Shown here: positions 18,064-27,153 of the stretch, in pieces | How positions within the stretch are numbered: the stretch's first letter is position 1 | Layout: every line of letters begins with the position of its first letter | Assembly (NCBI RefSeq): GCF_003391055.1 | Contig: NZ_QUAJ01000003.1 | Location: 124,001-188,000, forward strand | Source of the DNA: Psychrilyobacter piezotolerans | GTDB taxonomy: Bacteria > Fusobacteriota > Fusobacteriia > Fusobacteriales > Fusobacteriaceae | Direction: 5' to 3' | DNA length: 64,000 nucleotides | The notes under the pieces: generated by a model | Told to the model about the DNA's origin: nothing | The model's database searches: none | What the model saw: the letters and a program-made list of their open reading frames with translations, nothing else | Translations under genes and position numbers: made by a program

Positions 18064-19581
18064 CTAAGCTACTATTTCCGATTCACTGCAGGTATTTTTT
18101 TTAAGTTTTAATTCCGACCTTTCATTTATCAGGACCGCAACCAAGTCATTTTCAGGCATAGGTCTTCCAAAGTGGTACCCCTGGGCATATTTGACTCCCT
18201 CTTTTTTCAAAAATTCACTCTCAGCTGCGTCCTCTATCCCCTCGGCAACAGATATGTATCCCATATCGTCTGAAAGATCAATTAGGGTGCTGTATATCCT
18301 CTGCCCCTTATCTACGTTTTCTTTGACTATCTGAAGGAGGCTTCTGTCAAACTTAAGTGTGTCTATTTCTAAAACTCCCAGCCCTTTCAGGGATGCATGT
18401 CCCGCTGTAAAGTCATCTAAAGCTATTGAAATACCCAAACGTTCCTTTAAGAGGTTCATCTCGTAGAGCACCTTCTGGATGTTGTTTATAAAGATACTTT
18501 CCGTTATTTCTATCTGTACTCTATTCCCTGGAACACCGTATTTTTTTAACATATTTTCGATGTGGTCATACACATCCAGGCCTTCTAAAGTTTTAACTGA
18601 AATATTAAAGGATAAATTGAAGTCATCTCCAACTATCCCCTCTTCTATCCAGGTTTTTAATGATTTTATTGCAGATTCTGCAATGAGAAAATCAAGATCG
18701 GCGATCACCTCATTTTTTTCAGCTATGGGGATAAAAACTCCTGGTGGTATAAAGCCCTCCTCTGGATGGATCCAACGAGCCAGGGCTTCGACCCCCACTA
18801 TTTTTTCAGTCTCAAGTTCAACCTTTGGCTGGAAGTATGGGAAAATTTCCTTGTTTTCAAGGTGATATATGAAATCTTTTTCCAGCTGACGATATCTGTC
18901 AAATTTTTCTATCATCTGGTCGTCTGCCACTACAAAGGTCCCCTTCCCATTTTTTTTAGCTGTGTACATAGCTACATCGGCTCTGTGCAGAAATTCCGAG
19001 GTACTTTTTATCTTTGGGCTAATAGGGCAGATCCCTATACTCCCGTGAACTTTCAGAGTTGATCCTAATATTTCCAGAGGTTTTCTCAGTTCCTTAAGTG
19101 TTTCCGCTGCTTTTTTTTCTATATCATCTTCTTCGATATTCTTATGCAGTATAAAAAATTCATCTCCAGACAATCTATAGATACTGTTGTGATCGAATAT
19201 TTTATGCAGCCTTTTCACCACTTCCCTGAGAACAAGGTCTCCCATATGGTGACCATAGGTATCATTTATCCGCTTAAAGTTATCTAAGTCTAAAAACATC
19301 CCCAGCCCTCTGTTACTTTCAAAGTTTAACCTTCCCATTTCCTTTCTGAACCTGGTCTTGTTTTTAGCTGTGGTGAGTTCATCAAAGTATGCTTTTTGAT
19401 AAAGGTCTTTTATCCATCGGTACTTTGCCAGTAAAGATATGATAACTATAACTAAGATATACGTTGTAATCTTATAGATCAGACCTTTCTCATGTTTTAA
19501 CAAGGTGTCTCCCTGGCCATAGACTGCCGTTCCCAGAGAAAAAATTGTCAAACTTAACAGTAATTTGAACCTTTGTTTCAT
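18064..19581 (-). CDS. Membrane GGDEF-EAL protein without a sensor domain, under a c-di-GMP riboswitch
   Basis: 505 residues: signal peptide (1-22), a short outside loop, one membrane helix (about 36-52), GGDEF (about 65-215) with RLSGDEFFIL, and EAL (about 225-480) with GVEALARW, ISFNISVKTL-type and DDFTAGHASL blocks. SGDEF is a tolerated variant of the cyclase site, and the EAL residues look complete. It is clearly homologous to the downstream protein across both catalytic domains but has lost, or never gained, the two periplasmic binding domains. An AGGAGG site precedes the ATG. The 5' leader holds a c-di-GMP-I riboswitch and terminator, so its product likely feeds back on its own expression. 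Confidence 0.88.
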   Translation of the reverse strand: MKQRFKLLLSLTIFSLGTAVYGQGDTLLKHEKGLIYKITTYILVIVIISLLAKYRWIKDLYQKAYFDELTTAKNKTRFRKEMGRLNFESNRGLGMFLDLDNFKRINDTYGHHMGDLVLREVVKRLHKIFDHNSIYRLSGDEFFILHKNIEEDDIEKKAAETLKELRKPLEILGSTLKVHGSIGICPISPKIKSTSEFLHRADVAMYTAKKNGKGTFVVADDQMIEKFDRYRQLEKDFIYHLENKEIFPYFQPKVELETEKIVGVEALARWIHPEEGFIPPGVFIPIAEKNEVIADLDFLIAESAIKSLKTWIEEGIVGDDFNLSFNISVKTLEGLDVYDHIENMLKKYGVPGNRVQIEITESIFINNIQKVLYEMNLLKERLGISIALDDFTAGHASLKGLGVLEIDTLKFDRSLLQIVKENVDKGQRIYSTLIDLSDDMGYISVAEGIEDAAESEFLKKEGVKYAQGYHFGRPMPENDLVAVLINERSELKLKKNTCSESEIVA

Positions 19582-19645
19582 TAAATGTTCCTCCTAGTTT
19601 ATATGTTTTTTTTATTATCTTAATTTTTCAAAAAGATATATTTGC

Positions 19646-19679
19646 AAAAAAAAAAGGATACTAAAAGATAATCTTTTAG
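19646..19679 (-). terminator. Riboswitch expression-platform terminator
   Basis: On the minus strand CTAAAAGAT and ATCTTTTAG pair around a single base and are followed by TATCC and ten Ts. It lies between the c-di-GMP aptamer and the GGDEF-EAL start, as expected for a transcription-terminating switch. Confidence 0.75.
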
Positions 19680-19699
19680 AATTCCCTACATTGACTCTG

Positions 19700-19798
19700 A
19701 AATTATTTCGATAACTGGCTGCCATAATAAGAATAGTTAAGGCCCTTTAGCTTTGCGTCACAGTGTTTCCATTGTTTTGCCTTTTCGGATTATCACGA
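19700..19798 (-). promoter_or_regulatory. c-di-GMP-I (GEMM) riboswitch
   Basis: The minus strand carries the conserved core of the class I c-di-GMP aptamer in order: AAAGGCAAAACAATGGAAAC (P2 with its GAAA tetraloop), TGACGCAAAGCTAAAGGGCC (tetraloop receptor and ligand-binding region), and ATGGCAGCCAGTTATCG (P3 with the GGNAGCC element). A Rho-independent terminator follows about 25 bases later, and the regulated gene encodes a GGDEF-EAL protein. Whether ligand turns the gene on or off depends on antiterminator pairing, which I did not resolve. Confidence 0.88.
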
Positions 19799-19800
19799 GG

Positions 19801-20337
19801 AATTAATTAAATTGTTTTATTTAAAATTTTTATAGATAAGATATAATTTTTAGGAGAATCTGTTACTAAAAATCTCTCTTATTACCTTAAGATTAAATAT
19901 AACATACGGTTTTATTATTTGTCCATTTTTTAATGTATAAAGATAGAGTCAAATTGTTGCAGTTAAAAAAAACTTAATTTTATTGAGTTATCTGAAGCCA
20001 TTCATCATCTATTGTAAAATTATACAATGTTTCCATTGCTGCCTTTTGTTATATCCTTCTTTGTCATGGTTTCATCTATAATGAAACCAATAAAAGTAAC
20101 GATTATTGTAACTATTAAAATGAATTTGTTTTCCACAACAGCTTTTTTCAATTAAATTTTAATATAAAATTAATGGAAAGTGCTCGTAAATTATAATGTA
20201 TATGTTGAAAGAAGTCAATTTTAAATGCAAACCTGAATAGGGAGAAAGAGAAGGAGTAAGTTAGGAGATTTTATATGGAAAAAACAATGAGATAAAAGAT
20301 GCGACTTAAGGGAGAAGTAAGGCTAGGAAAATCTAAA
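19801..20337. other. Gene-free stretch, with a possible eroded second aptamer
   Basis: No plausible gene is present. At 19985-20055 (minus strand) AAAAGGCAGCAATGGAAAC and a later GGCTTCAGATAAC recall the c-di-GMP-I aptamer, but the GACGCAAAGC core is missing. At 20079-20099 a perfect hairpin (GGTTTCAT/ATGAAACC) has no T run. The promoter for the riboswitch transcript should lie around 19805-19860, but I cannot assign clear boxes. Confidence 0.35.
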
Positions 20338-20378
20338 TAAAAACCAGGAATTCCGGTTAGGAATCCCTGGTTTTATTT
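20338..20378. terminator. Terminator of the met operon
   Basis: AAAACCAGGGATTCC and GGAATTCCTGGTTTT (minus-strand reading) pair with one bulge around a small loop and end in a T-rich run. It is 20 bases beyond the metH stop. Confidence 0.8.
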
Positions 20379-20397
20379 AATGGAGGAATCCTATTTA

Positions 20398-23300
20398 TTA
20401 ACAAATAGAAATACCTAAATTTTCTTTCATTTTGTTAAAATCAACTTTTCTGAATTCCGCCAGAGATTCTATCTGATTTTCATCAATTTTTCCCAGATCA
20501 AAATATTTGGCATTTTCGCTGAAAAACAGCAGACCGCAGACAGTGTGAACAGGTGTCATGGTATAAGTGGAACTAAGGGTTACTCCTAATTCCCAGATAT
20601 TCATAAGATCAAAGATCTCTTTTTTCATGGAGTGATCGGGTAAAATAGGATAACCTACTGCCGGTCTTATCTTAACCTGAATTACCTCACTTGCTTTAGT
20701 CTCTAAATAATATGCAGCAGCCTCTGTCAGTCTGTTTCCCAGTAATTTATACATGATATCCTCATATTCTGTTTTCCCGGATACAGTATCTATGGATACT
20801 GCAAAGGTACCTATATAATCTTCATTTTCTACAAAATCTGCCAGGGACAGTGAACTTTCCCATTGCTGGGTTCTCACCATGGGAAGTTCCAGACCATTAA
20901 TTTTTAAAATATCCATGGGTCTTTTCTCCACATTAAAAATTCCATACCTTGCAGATATTTTTAATTTTTTATCTTTCAATATTTCTAGATATTTTTCAGC
21001 CTCCCTTAAAATATCTTCCTCTTTAAAGGTGTCTTTTACCTTCCAATCGTGTAAAAATATATCCCAGTGGATATATTTTTCTATGTCTGCAACAGTGATT
21101 TTTATATCGAAAACTCCTGTTTTGGACGGTTTTATTACCTTGTTGGTTATTTTTTCCCTTTTTTTAAAACCTTCTTCTAAACTCAGATAAGACCTGTCTT
21201 CTTCAGTTTTTTTATAGGCCTTTCTCAATTTTTCATGTGAATTTAATACAGCCTCTTTATATTCCAGGTCTCCTCCCAGGATTTTATCCAGTACTATTAC
21301 GGTATTGGAAGCATCTGTAAGATGAAATACACGACCCCTATAATTGGGTTCTATTTTTATGGCAGTATGAAGGCTGGATGTAGCAGCTCCTCCAATGAAA
21401 AGGGGGATATTTATTCCTTCATTTGCCATCTCTTTAGCTACCCTTGCCATCTCATGGAGAGAAGGGGTGATGAGTCCGCTTAAGGCCAGGCCATGGACTT
21501 CTTCATTTTTTATTGCGGTTATTATCTTATCCATAGAAACCATGACTCCTAAATCGATGATCTTATACCCGTTGCATTCTAAAACTGTTTTTACTATATT
21601 TTTCCCGATATCATGGACATCGCCGTCTACAGTTGCCATAACAATAGTTCCCCTGTGCTCCATATTAATTTTTTCATTTTTAATCAGGGGGGTTAAATAA
21701 GTTACGGCCTCCTTCATGATCACAGCACTTTTAACTATCTGGGGCAGGAATAACTTTCCGCTATTGAAATGTTCTCCTACTCTTTCCATCCCTTCCATCA
21801 ATATATCCTGTATTATTGAGATGGGAGAATACTCCTTTAACAACAGGTCTATAAGGGTTGTTAAATTTAATTTATTCCCGTTAATCAGATTATCTGTAAT
21901 CTGAACCCTTGGATCGGATTCTTTTTCTGCTGTTTTAGGAGATATAATTTTTTCTATCTGTTCATCCAACAATGAATCTAAGACATCTTCTGTATTCATT
22001 ATTAAACTGCAGATCTTATCTTCCAGAGATTTTTTTATCTCAATTGTTTTTTCTGCAGGGTTCATTATCACCATATCCAGCCCATTTTCTCTGGCTAATC
22101 TCAAAAATACCTGATGAATAGCATGTCTTAACGGATTGTTTCCCCTGAAGGCAAATGAAACATTGCTGAGTCCCCCGCTTGTTTTGGCATGGGGCAGATT
22201 TTCTTTTATCCATTTTATGGAGTTTATATAATCTTTTGCATAATCCCTGTCTGTTTTTTCCCCCGTTCCGATAGTTAAAATATTAGTATCAAAGATAATA
22301 TCAGCAGGAGAAAAACCTATTCCCAGCAGCAGATCATAGGATCTTTTGGAAATTGCTATCTTTTTTGTGAAGGTATCTGCCTGACCGTGTTCATCAAAGG
22401 CCATGACTACCAGAGCTGCACCATATTTTTTTACTATTTCAGCTTTTCTAATAAACTCCTCTTCCCCGTCTTTGAGACTGAGTGAATTGACAATTCCCTT
22501 AGATGGAAGGTTTTTTAATCCTTCCTCTATTATCTCAAAATCAGAAGAGTCGATCATAATGGGAATGTTAGCAGTATCAGCAGAAGATAAAAGCAGTTTT
22601 ATATATTTTTTCATCTCTGTTTTGGAATCTATCAGTCCATCGTCTAGGTTGAGATCCAAGATATGAGCTCCGGCCTTGACCTGGGTTCTTGAAATTTCCA
22701 GAGCCTCATCATATTTTTTTTCTTTTATCAGTCTTGCAAACTTTCTGGATCCTGCTACATTATTTCTTTCTCCTACAATTAAAAATCCCTCTTCATCTAA
22801 GACTTCATTTCCCGATATATTAAATTCTAAAGATCTTTCCCTCAAAATTCGAGGTGTTTGATCTTTTACTGCCTCTGCTATGAGCTCTATATGTTTAGGA
22901 GTTGTACCGCAGCATCCTCCTATGATGTTTATTCCAGAATGTCTTATGAGGTCGTTTAAAATTTCTGCCGTTTCCTGAGGAGTCTCGGTGTACTCCCCTA
23001 CTTCGTTGGGTAATCCGGCATTGGGATATATGGAGATCGGTTTATGGGTAAATTTCCCCAGTCTATGAATCAGGGGCAGGAGCTCAGCAGCTCCAAATGA
23101 ACAATTCAAACCAAAGGACAGGATAGAGTCTCTGTCCAGGGAAATAACCAATGATTCCATGGTCTGCCCGGACAGGAGTCTCCCGAATCTATCCACTGTG
23201 GCTGAGATCATAATTGGAAGAGTTTTACCTTCCTCACAAAAGATCTCTTCTGCTCCGACAACCGCTGCCTTTGCATTTAAACCGTCAAATATAGTTTCAA

Positions 23301-23787
23301 TAAGGAGGAGATCTCCACCCCCGTGAAGGATTCCCCTGATTTGTTTCTTATAGGCTTCCTTTAATTCATCAAAATTGATCTCCGACGAATCGAGACCTAT
23401 ACTTTTATTTGAAGGGCCTACTGATCCTGCTATCCATACTTTTTTTCCGGTCTCTAAAGCCGCTGATTTTGCCAGCTTGGTTCCTTCCAAAGACACTTCA
23501 TATGCCAAATCTCCCAGAGAATAATCCCCCATAGATATGGTGTTGCCGTTAAAGGTATTGGTTTCTATGATATCTGCTCCGGCCTCTATATAACTATTGT
23601 AGATCTCCTTTACAATATCAGGTCTGGTCAGGTTGAGGAGTTCGTTAGCCCCCTTTAATTTAGAAGGGAAATTTTTGAACCTCTCCCCCCTGAAGTCCTC
23701 CTCGGTTAAGTTATAGTTTTGTATAGATGTTCCCATGGCACCGTCTAAAACCATTATTTTTTCTTTTAAAAGATCTTTTATGTCCAT
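20398..23787 (-). CDS. metH: Cobalamin-dependent methionine synthase
   Basis: 1129 residues, close to the size of full-length MetH. Domains: homocysteine-binding (about 1-310) with Zn ligands in LNCSFG and GGCCGTTP; pterin-binding (about 325-590); cobalamin cap and Rossmann domains (about 620-860) with VDGDVHDIGKNIV, whose His is the lower axial cobalt ligand; and the SAM-binding activation domain (about 870-1129), with RPAVGYPILPDH. It methylates homocysteine from 5-methyltetrahydrofolate in the cytoplasm and needs B12. It is the last gene of metY-metF-metA-metH, 27 bases after metA, and lies upstream of a terminator. Expression is presumably set by the leader at 26906-27147. Confidence 0.97.
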   Translation of the reverse strand: MDIKDLLKEKIMVLDGAMGTSIQNYNLTEEDFRGERFKNFPSKLKGANELLNLTRPDIVKEIYNSYIEAGADIIETNTFNGNTISMGDYSLGDLAYEVSLEGTKLAKSAALETGKKVWIAGSVGPSNKSIGLDSSEINFDELKEAYKKQIRGILHGGGDLLLIETIFDGLNAKAAVVGAEEIFCEEGKTLPIMISATVDRFGRLLSGQTMESLVISLDRDSILSFGLNCSFGAAELLPLIHRLGKFTHKPISIYPNAGLPNEVGEYTETPQETAEILNDLIRHSGINIIGGCCGTTPKHIELIAEAVKDQTPRILRERSLEFNISGNEVLDEEGFLIVGERNNVAGSRKFARLIKEKKYDEALEISRTQVKAGAHILDLNLDDGLIDSKTEMKKYIKLLLSSADTANIPIMIDSSDFEIIEEGLKNLPSKGIVNSLSLKDGEEEFIRKAEIVKKYGAALVVMAFDEHGQADTFTKKIAISKRSYDLLLGIGFSPADIIFDTNILTIGTGEKTDRDYAKDYINSIKWIKENLPHAKTSGGLSNVSFAFRGNNPLRHAIHQVFLRLARENGLDMVIMNPAEKTIEIKKSLEDKICSLIMNTEDVLDSLLDEQIEKIISPKTAEKESDPRVQITDNLINGNKLNLTTLIDLLLKEYSPISIIQDILMEGMERVGEHFNSGKLFLPQIVKSAVIMKEAVTYLTPLIKNEKINMEHRGTIVMATVDGDVHDIGKNIVKTVLECNGYKIIDLGVMVSMDKIITAIKNEEVHGLALSGLITPSLHEMARVAKEMANEGINIPLFIGGAATSSLHTAIKIEPNYRGRVFHLTDASNTVIVLDKILGGDLEYKEAVLNSHEKLRKAYKKTEEDRSYLSLEEGFKKREKITNKVIKPSKTGVFDIKITVADIEKYIHWDIFLHDWKVKDTFKEEDILREAEKYLEILKDKKLKISARYGIFNVEKRPMDILKINGLELPMVRTQQWESSLSLADFVENEDYIGTFAVSIDTVSGKTEYEDIMYKLLGNRLTEAAAYYLETKASEVIQVKIRPAVGYPILPDHSMKKEIFDLMNIWELGVTLSSTYTMTPVHTVCGLLFFSENAKYFDLGKIDENQIESLAEFRKVDFNKMKENLGISIC

Positions 23788-23814
23788 ATTTATCAGGCCT
23801 CCTTCTTATCGTAT

Positions 23815-24645
23815 TTATACAGTTATCATCTTCAGCCAATTCTTATAAAAAATATCCCTGTGTTTATCCCAGGTAAACAATATCTCTTTATCCGGATCGT
23901 TATCCCTATAATAGTTTTCGGGAATATTTTTTTTATCTCTCCGGTATTCTTTATCCAGCCTGTTTATTTGATATTCACCATGTCCTGAGATATAGATATT
24001 TTTTAAATCTTTTGTAGCTGCCATATACACTCCGGCTCTTTTATTTTCGGCGATTATCATGAGTCCTGCTCCTAGGATATCTTCTTTTTTGTTGTAGGTG
24101 TTCCTTGAATGGGGGGCATGGAATTCATCCAACTGGATCAACTTATTTTTATTGACTCTATGGTTAAAAACCCCGAACATCTTTTCTTTTAGTGGATGTT
24201 TTAAAATTTTATAACGATGGTATAGTGCTCCCTGGCTGGCCCAGCAGATATAGATGCTGGGAATATTCAAATTAAAGGCAGGTTTTAATTCATTCCAATA
24301 TTTCACATCTTCAAATTCTATATTCTCTATGGGAGTACCTGTTATAATCAATCCCTGATAGTTCCTTTCCTCTAATTTACTCAGCGGGATATAGTTTTTT
24401 TCTAAATATTCCATGGAGGTGTTTTTTGAAATATGGTTATCCGGGTACAGAAATTCGATCTCTACCTCCAGATTATATCGGCCTAAGATATTAAAAAACT
24501 GGGATTCTACTTCATCTTTAAAGGGCATTAAGTTTATAATTCCTATTTTTATTTTTCCTGCAGTATCACCTTTATTTTTAAAGATGATGCCGCTGTCTTT
24601 AGATTCTGCTATCCCTCTCAAATTATTATTGCATAGAATAGACAT
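23815..24645 (-). CDS. metA: Homoserine O-acyltransferase, probably acetyl-CoA-specific
   Basis: 276 residues, somewhat shorter than the roughly 300 of most MetA. The catalytic Cys is in ICWASQGALYHRY (near 140), the glutamine-amidotransferase-like fold shows in NLMPFKDEVESQF, and the catalytic His in SGHGEYQ. In TGTPIENIEF a Glu sits where succinyl-transferring enzymes have Gly; in the family this marks acetyl-CoA use. That fits the O-acetylhomoserine sulfhydrylase encoded by metY in the same operon. It starts one base after the metF stop. The specificity call is inference from one residue plus context. Confidence 0.9.
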   Translation of the reverse strand: MSILCNNNLRGIAESKDSGIIFKNKGDTAGKIKIGIINLMPFKDEVESQFFNILGRYNLEVEIEFLYPDNHISKNTSMEYLEKNYIPLSKLEERNYQGLIITGTPIENIEFEDVKYWNELKPAFNLNIPSIYICWASQGALYHRYKILKHPLKEKMFGVFNHRVNKNKLIQLDEFHAPHSRNTYNKKEDILGAGLMIIAENKRAGVYMAATKDLKNIYISGHGEYQINRLDKEYRRDKKNIPENYYRDNDPDKEILFTWDKHRDIFYKNWLKMITV

Positions 24646-24646
24646 T

Positions 24647-25522
24647 TTACTCTGCCTCCCTAATTCCTTCCCGGATATATTTTATATTTTCCAAGATTCT
24701 TCTGGTTACATGGACCTTATTCATTGTATAGATATGGATCCCTTCTACCCCGGAAGCTATCAAATCAATGATCTGCTCTGTGGCATAGGTTATTCCAGCT
24801 TCTTCCAATGCTTTTGGGTTATCTTTGAATTTGTCCAATATGGCCTGGAATTTCCTGGGAATCCTTGCATTGCACAGTTTCCTTACTTTTTGAATCTGTT
24901 TATAATTTGTCACAGGTAATATCCCTGCAACTAAGGGTACAGTTAAATTTAATTTCTGGGTTTTTTCCCTGAATGCATAAAAATCTTCATTGTCAAAAAA
25001 TAATTGTGAGACTAAAAAATCAGTTCCGGATTCTACCTTTGTCTTCAGGTGAAAAAGATCCAGCAGGTCATTATTTTCAAAGTGCACCTCAGGATAAAAA
25101 GCACCGGCCACAGAAAAAAACGTTTCTTTTTTTATGTGTTTTACCAGATCACTGGCATAGGCAAAATGCGAATTATGGATCTCATCTCTGGGAATATCCC
25201 CTCTCAGGGCCAATATATTTTTGATTCCATTATTTTTTAACTGTTTCAGAGTATCATTTATAGATTCCTCGGTAGCCCCTATACAGGTCAGGTGAGCCAT
25301 GGTTTCTATCTTATTTATATTTTTGATTCTATTGGTGATCTCAACGGTTCTGCCCTGGGTGGTTCCTCCTGCTCCATATGTTACACTTATATAATCCGGC
25401 TTTAACTCTGCCAGTTCATCGATGGTTTTATATATTTTTTCTATGGGGAATTTATTGTTTGGCGGAAAAATCTCAAATGAGATTACGGTATCTTTATTTT
25501 TAAATATATCTTTTATTTTCAT
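24647..25522 (-). CDS. metF: 5,10-methylenetetrahydrofolate reductase
   Basis: 291 residues, the standard bacterial MetF length. The family pattern is seen as SFEIFPPN near the start, DYISVTYGAGGTT (about 40-52), HLTCIGA, ILALRGD, GADFLVSQLFFDN-type (here SGTDFLVSQLFFDNEDFY) and PLVAGILPVTN. The enzyme reduces methylene-THF to methyl-THF with FAD and NAD(P)H and so supplies the methyl donor of MetH, encoded two genes downstream. AGGAGAG precedes the ATG. It lies 63 bases after metY, and the next gene starts one base past its stop. Confidence 0.96.
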   Translation of the reverse strand: MKIKDIFKNKDTVISFEIFPPNNKFPIEKIYKTIDELAELKPDYISVTYGAGGTTQGRTVEITNRIKNINKIETMAHLTCIGATEESINDTLKQLKNNGIKNILALRGDIPRDEIHNSHFAYASDLVKHIKKETFFSVAGAFYPEVHFENNDLLDLFHLKTKVESGTDFLVSQLFFDNEDFYAFREKTQKLNLTVPLVAGILPVTNYKQIQKVRKLCNARIPRKFQAILDKFKDNPKALEEAGITYATEQIIDLIASGVEGIHIYTMNKVHVTRRILENIKYIREGIREAE

Positions 25523-25585
25523 AATTTCTCTCCTTTATTGAATGTTGTGGGTCTTTACATATGTTTAATTGAATAAAAGGCCGGT

Positions 25586-26857
25586 TTATCTGGATCTTTT
25601 TATTGCATTTTCCAGATCCGCTATGAGATCATCTATATTTTCCAACCCTACTGAAATTCTTATCATATTTGGTTTTATTCCTGCTGCTTTTAACTGTTCG
25701 TCATTTAACTGGCCGTGAGTTGTACTTGCAGGATGGATGATCAAAGATTTGGCGTCGGCTACATTGGCCAGATGGGAAAATATCTCCAAATTTTCTATAA
25801 ATCTTTTTGCTCTTTCCTTCCCTCCGTGCAGTCCAAGGGTAAATATCGATCCTACACCTTTTTTATAATATTTATGGGCTAATTGTTTTTGTTCTTTTGT
25901 TGTAAACTCCGGATGAGTGATCCAATCTACCTCTGGATGGGAATTCAGATATTGGGCTACTTTTTTTGAATTTTCTACATGCCTTTCTACCCTGAGGGAA
26001 AGTGTTTCTATCCCCTGTAATATCAAGAAAGCATTAAAGGGCGAAAGAGCTGCTCCTGTATCCCGTAATAACCTTACTCTGGCTTTTACTATAAATGCCT
26101 GCTCCCCCAAATCTGAATAGACCAGATTGTTGTACCCGGAATCAGGGATATTAAATGATTCAAATTTATCATCTTTCCAATTAAAATTTCCCCCGTCTAC
26201 GATAACTCCCGCTATTGTTGTTCCATGACCGCCTAAAAATTTTGTAGCAGAATGAACTACTATATTAGCTCCATGTTCAATAGGCTTTATCAGATAGGGT
26301 GTCCCAAAGGTATTGTCCACAACCAGAGGGAGCCCATGTTTTTTAGCTACCTTTGATATGGCATCCAGATCGACTATTTGTCCTGTTGGGTTTTCCAATG
26401 TTTCTATGAAGATTACCTTTGATTTAGAAGTTATTGCGTCCTCCAGAGTCTTCAGATCAGAAGTTTCAAAAAATCTTGTTTTTATCCCAAAATCCTCTAT
26501 TGTATTGGATAAAAAATTATAGCTGCCCCCATAGATCCCCTTTGCTGAAACAATCTCATCTCCCGACCGGGCGATAGTCAGTAGGGCATAAGTTATAGCT
26601 GCTGATCCTGATGCTACTGCCAGCCCTCCTACACCACCTTCTAATGCCGCTATCCTGTCTTCCAATACTTCGGTTGTAGGATTTCCTATCCTTGTATAGA
26701 TATTCCCCTTCTCTTCTAGGTTAAATAACCTGGCCCCGTGATCTGTGTCTTTAAAAGTATAGGATGCAGTCTGGTAGATAGGTACAGCCCGGGCTCCTGT
26801 CAAGGTATCTTTTACCTGTCCTGCATGTAATTGCAATGTCTCAAATTTTAAATTCAT
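25586..26857 (-). CDS. metY: O-acetylhomoserine sulfhydrylase
   Basis: 423 residues, a cystathionine gamma-synthase family PLP enzyme. The PLP lysine is in VVHSATKFLGGHGT (near residue 205). YTRIGNPTTEVLEDRIAALE and IFIETLENPTGQ are typical, and the insertion IPDSGYNNLVYSDLGEQAF and overall length near 425 mark the MetY branch rather than MetB (about 380). It makes homocysteine from O-acetylhomoserine and sulfide. As first gene of the met operon it directly follows the leader with the Met-rich peptide and terminator. AGGAGG precedes the ATG. Confidence 0.95.
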   Translation of the reverse strand: MNLKFETLQLHAGQVKDTLTGARAVPIYQTASYTFKDTDHGARLFNLEEKGNIYTRIGNPTTEVLEDRIAALEGGVGGLAVASGSAAITYALLTIARSGDEIVSAKGIYGGSYNFLSNTIEDFGIKTRFFETSDLKTLEDAITSKSKVIFIETLENPTGQIVDLDAISKVAKKHGLPLVVDNTFGTPYLIKPIEHGANIVVHSATKFLGGHGTTIAGVIVDGGNFNWKDDKFESFNIPDSGYNNLVYSDLGEQAFIVKARVRLLRDTGAALSPFNAFLILQGIETLSLRVERHVENSKKVAQYLNSHPEVDWITHPEFTTKEQKQLAHKYYKKGVGSIFTLGLHGGKERAKRFIENLEIFSHLANVADAKSLIIHPASTTHGQLNDEQLKAAGIKPNMIRISVGLENIDDLIADLENAIKRSR

Positions 26858-26905
26858 CTTGTTCCTCCTTTTATTTTGATCACGTTATTTTTTTTTAATT
26901 CTGTA

Positions 26906-26940
26906 AAATAAAAAAGCCTGTGGAGTTTCCCACAGGCTTT
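26906..26940 (-). terminator. Attenuator terminator of the met leader
   Basis: AAAGCCTGTGG and CCACAGGCTTT (minus strand) form a GC-rich stem with a small loop and a TTTTTTATTTT tail, about 50 bases before the metY start. The location between promoter and first gene marks it as regulatory. Confidence 0.85.
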
Positions 26941-27024
26941 CTGGTTAAAGATGCTTGTGAACAAACTCGTAGGTTACTACAAAACGAGTCTGTTCTTAAA
27001 TTTAAAAAATTTAAGTTACAAACT

Positions 27025-27078
27025 CTACCAAAGCATCATCATTAGCATATTTAATTGTCCGATTCTTGAATTAACCAT
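27025..27078 (-). CDS. Methionine leader peptide
   Basis: A 17-codon ORF, MVNSRIGQLNMLMMMLW, with four Met codons in the last seven (ATG CTA ATG ATG ATG) ahead of CTT TGG TAG. It starts about 70 bases after the predicted transcription start, with GTGAG upstream as a possible ribosome site. The Met codons lie in the strand that can pair with AAGCATC before the terminator. A peptide of this kind would sense charged tRNA-Met through ribosome pausing, as TrpL or LeuL do for their amino acids. No protein function beyond this is expected. It is too short for ordinary gene finders. Confidence 0.7.
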   Translation of the reverse strand: MVNSRIGQLNMLMMMLW

Positions 27079-27153
27079 CTTAATCAGCTCACTTATTTTT
27101 ATTTTTTTTCTTGGAATAAAACTTTTTTAGTACTAAAGTTTTAATTTTTAAAC

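Larger units (their letters stand above)
26906..27147 (-). promoter_or_regulatory. Methionine operon leader: candidate leader-peptide attenuator
   Basis: A transcribed leader of about 240 bases on the minus strand runs from the predicted start near 27147 to the terminator at 26906-26940. It holds a 17-codon Met-rich ORF (27025-27078). Several helices can form: GATGCTT inside the Met codons (27031-27037) with AAGCATC (26950-26956), enclosing CTTAAATTT/AAATTTAAG (about 26997-27017) and an 11 bp stem GAACAGACTCG/CGAGTTTGTTC (26959-26995). GAGTTT just after the ORF stop is also complementary to AAACTC in the terminator loop. Ribosome stalling on Met codons would change which of these form. The S-box, SMK and T-box consensus elements are not present. 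Confidence 0.7.

Noticed and set aside
15170-19581. Inactive GGDEF domains because of AGDEF and SGDEF
   Set aside because: Change of the first Gly to Ala or Ser is found in active cyclases; the remaining site looks complete, so I do not call them dead.
26906-27147. SAM riboswitch or T-box in the met leader
   Set aside because: I looked for S-box, SMK and SAM-II hallmarks and for the T-box sequence (GGTGGNACCGCG type); none is present on the minus strand. The Met-rich ORF explains the leader better.
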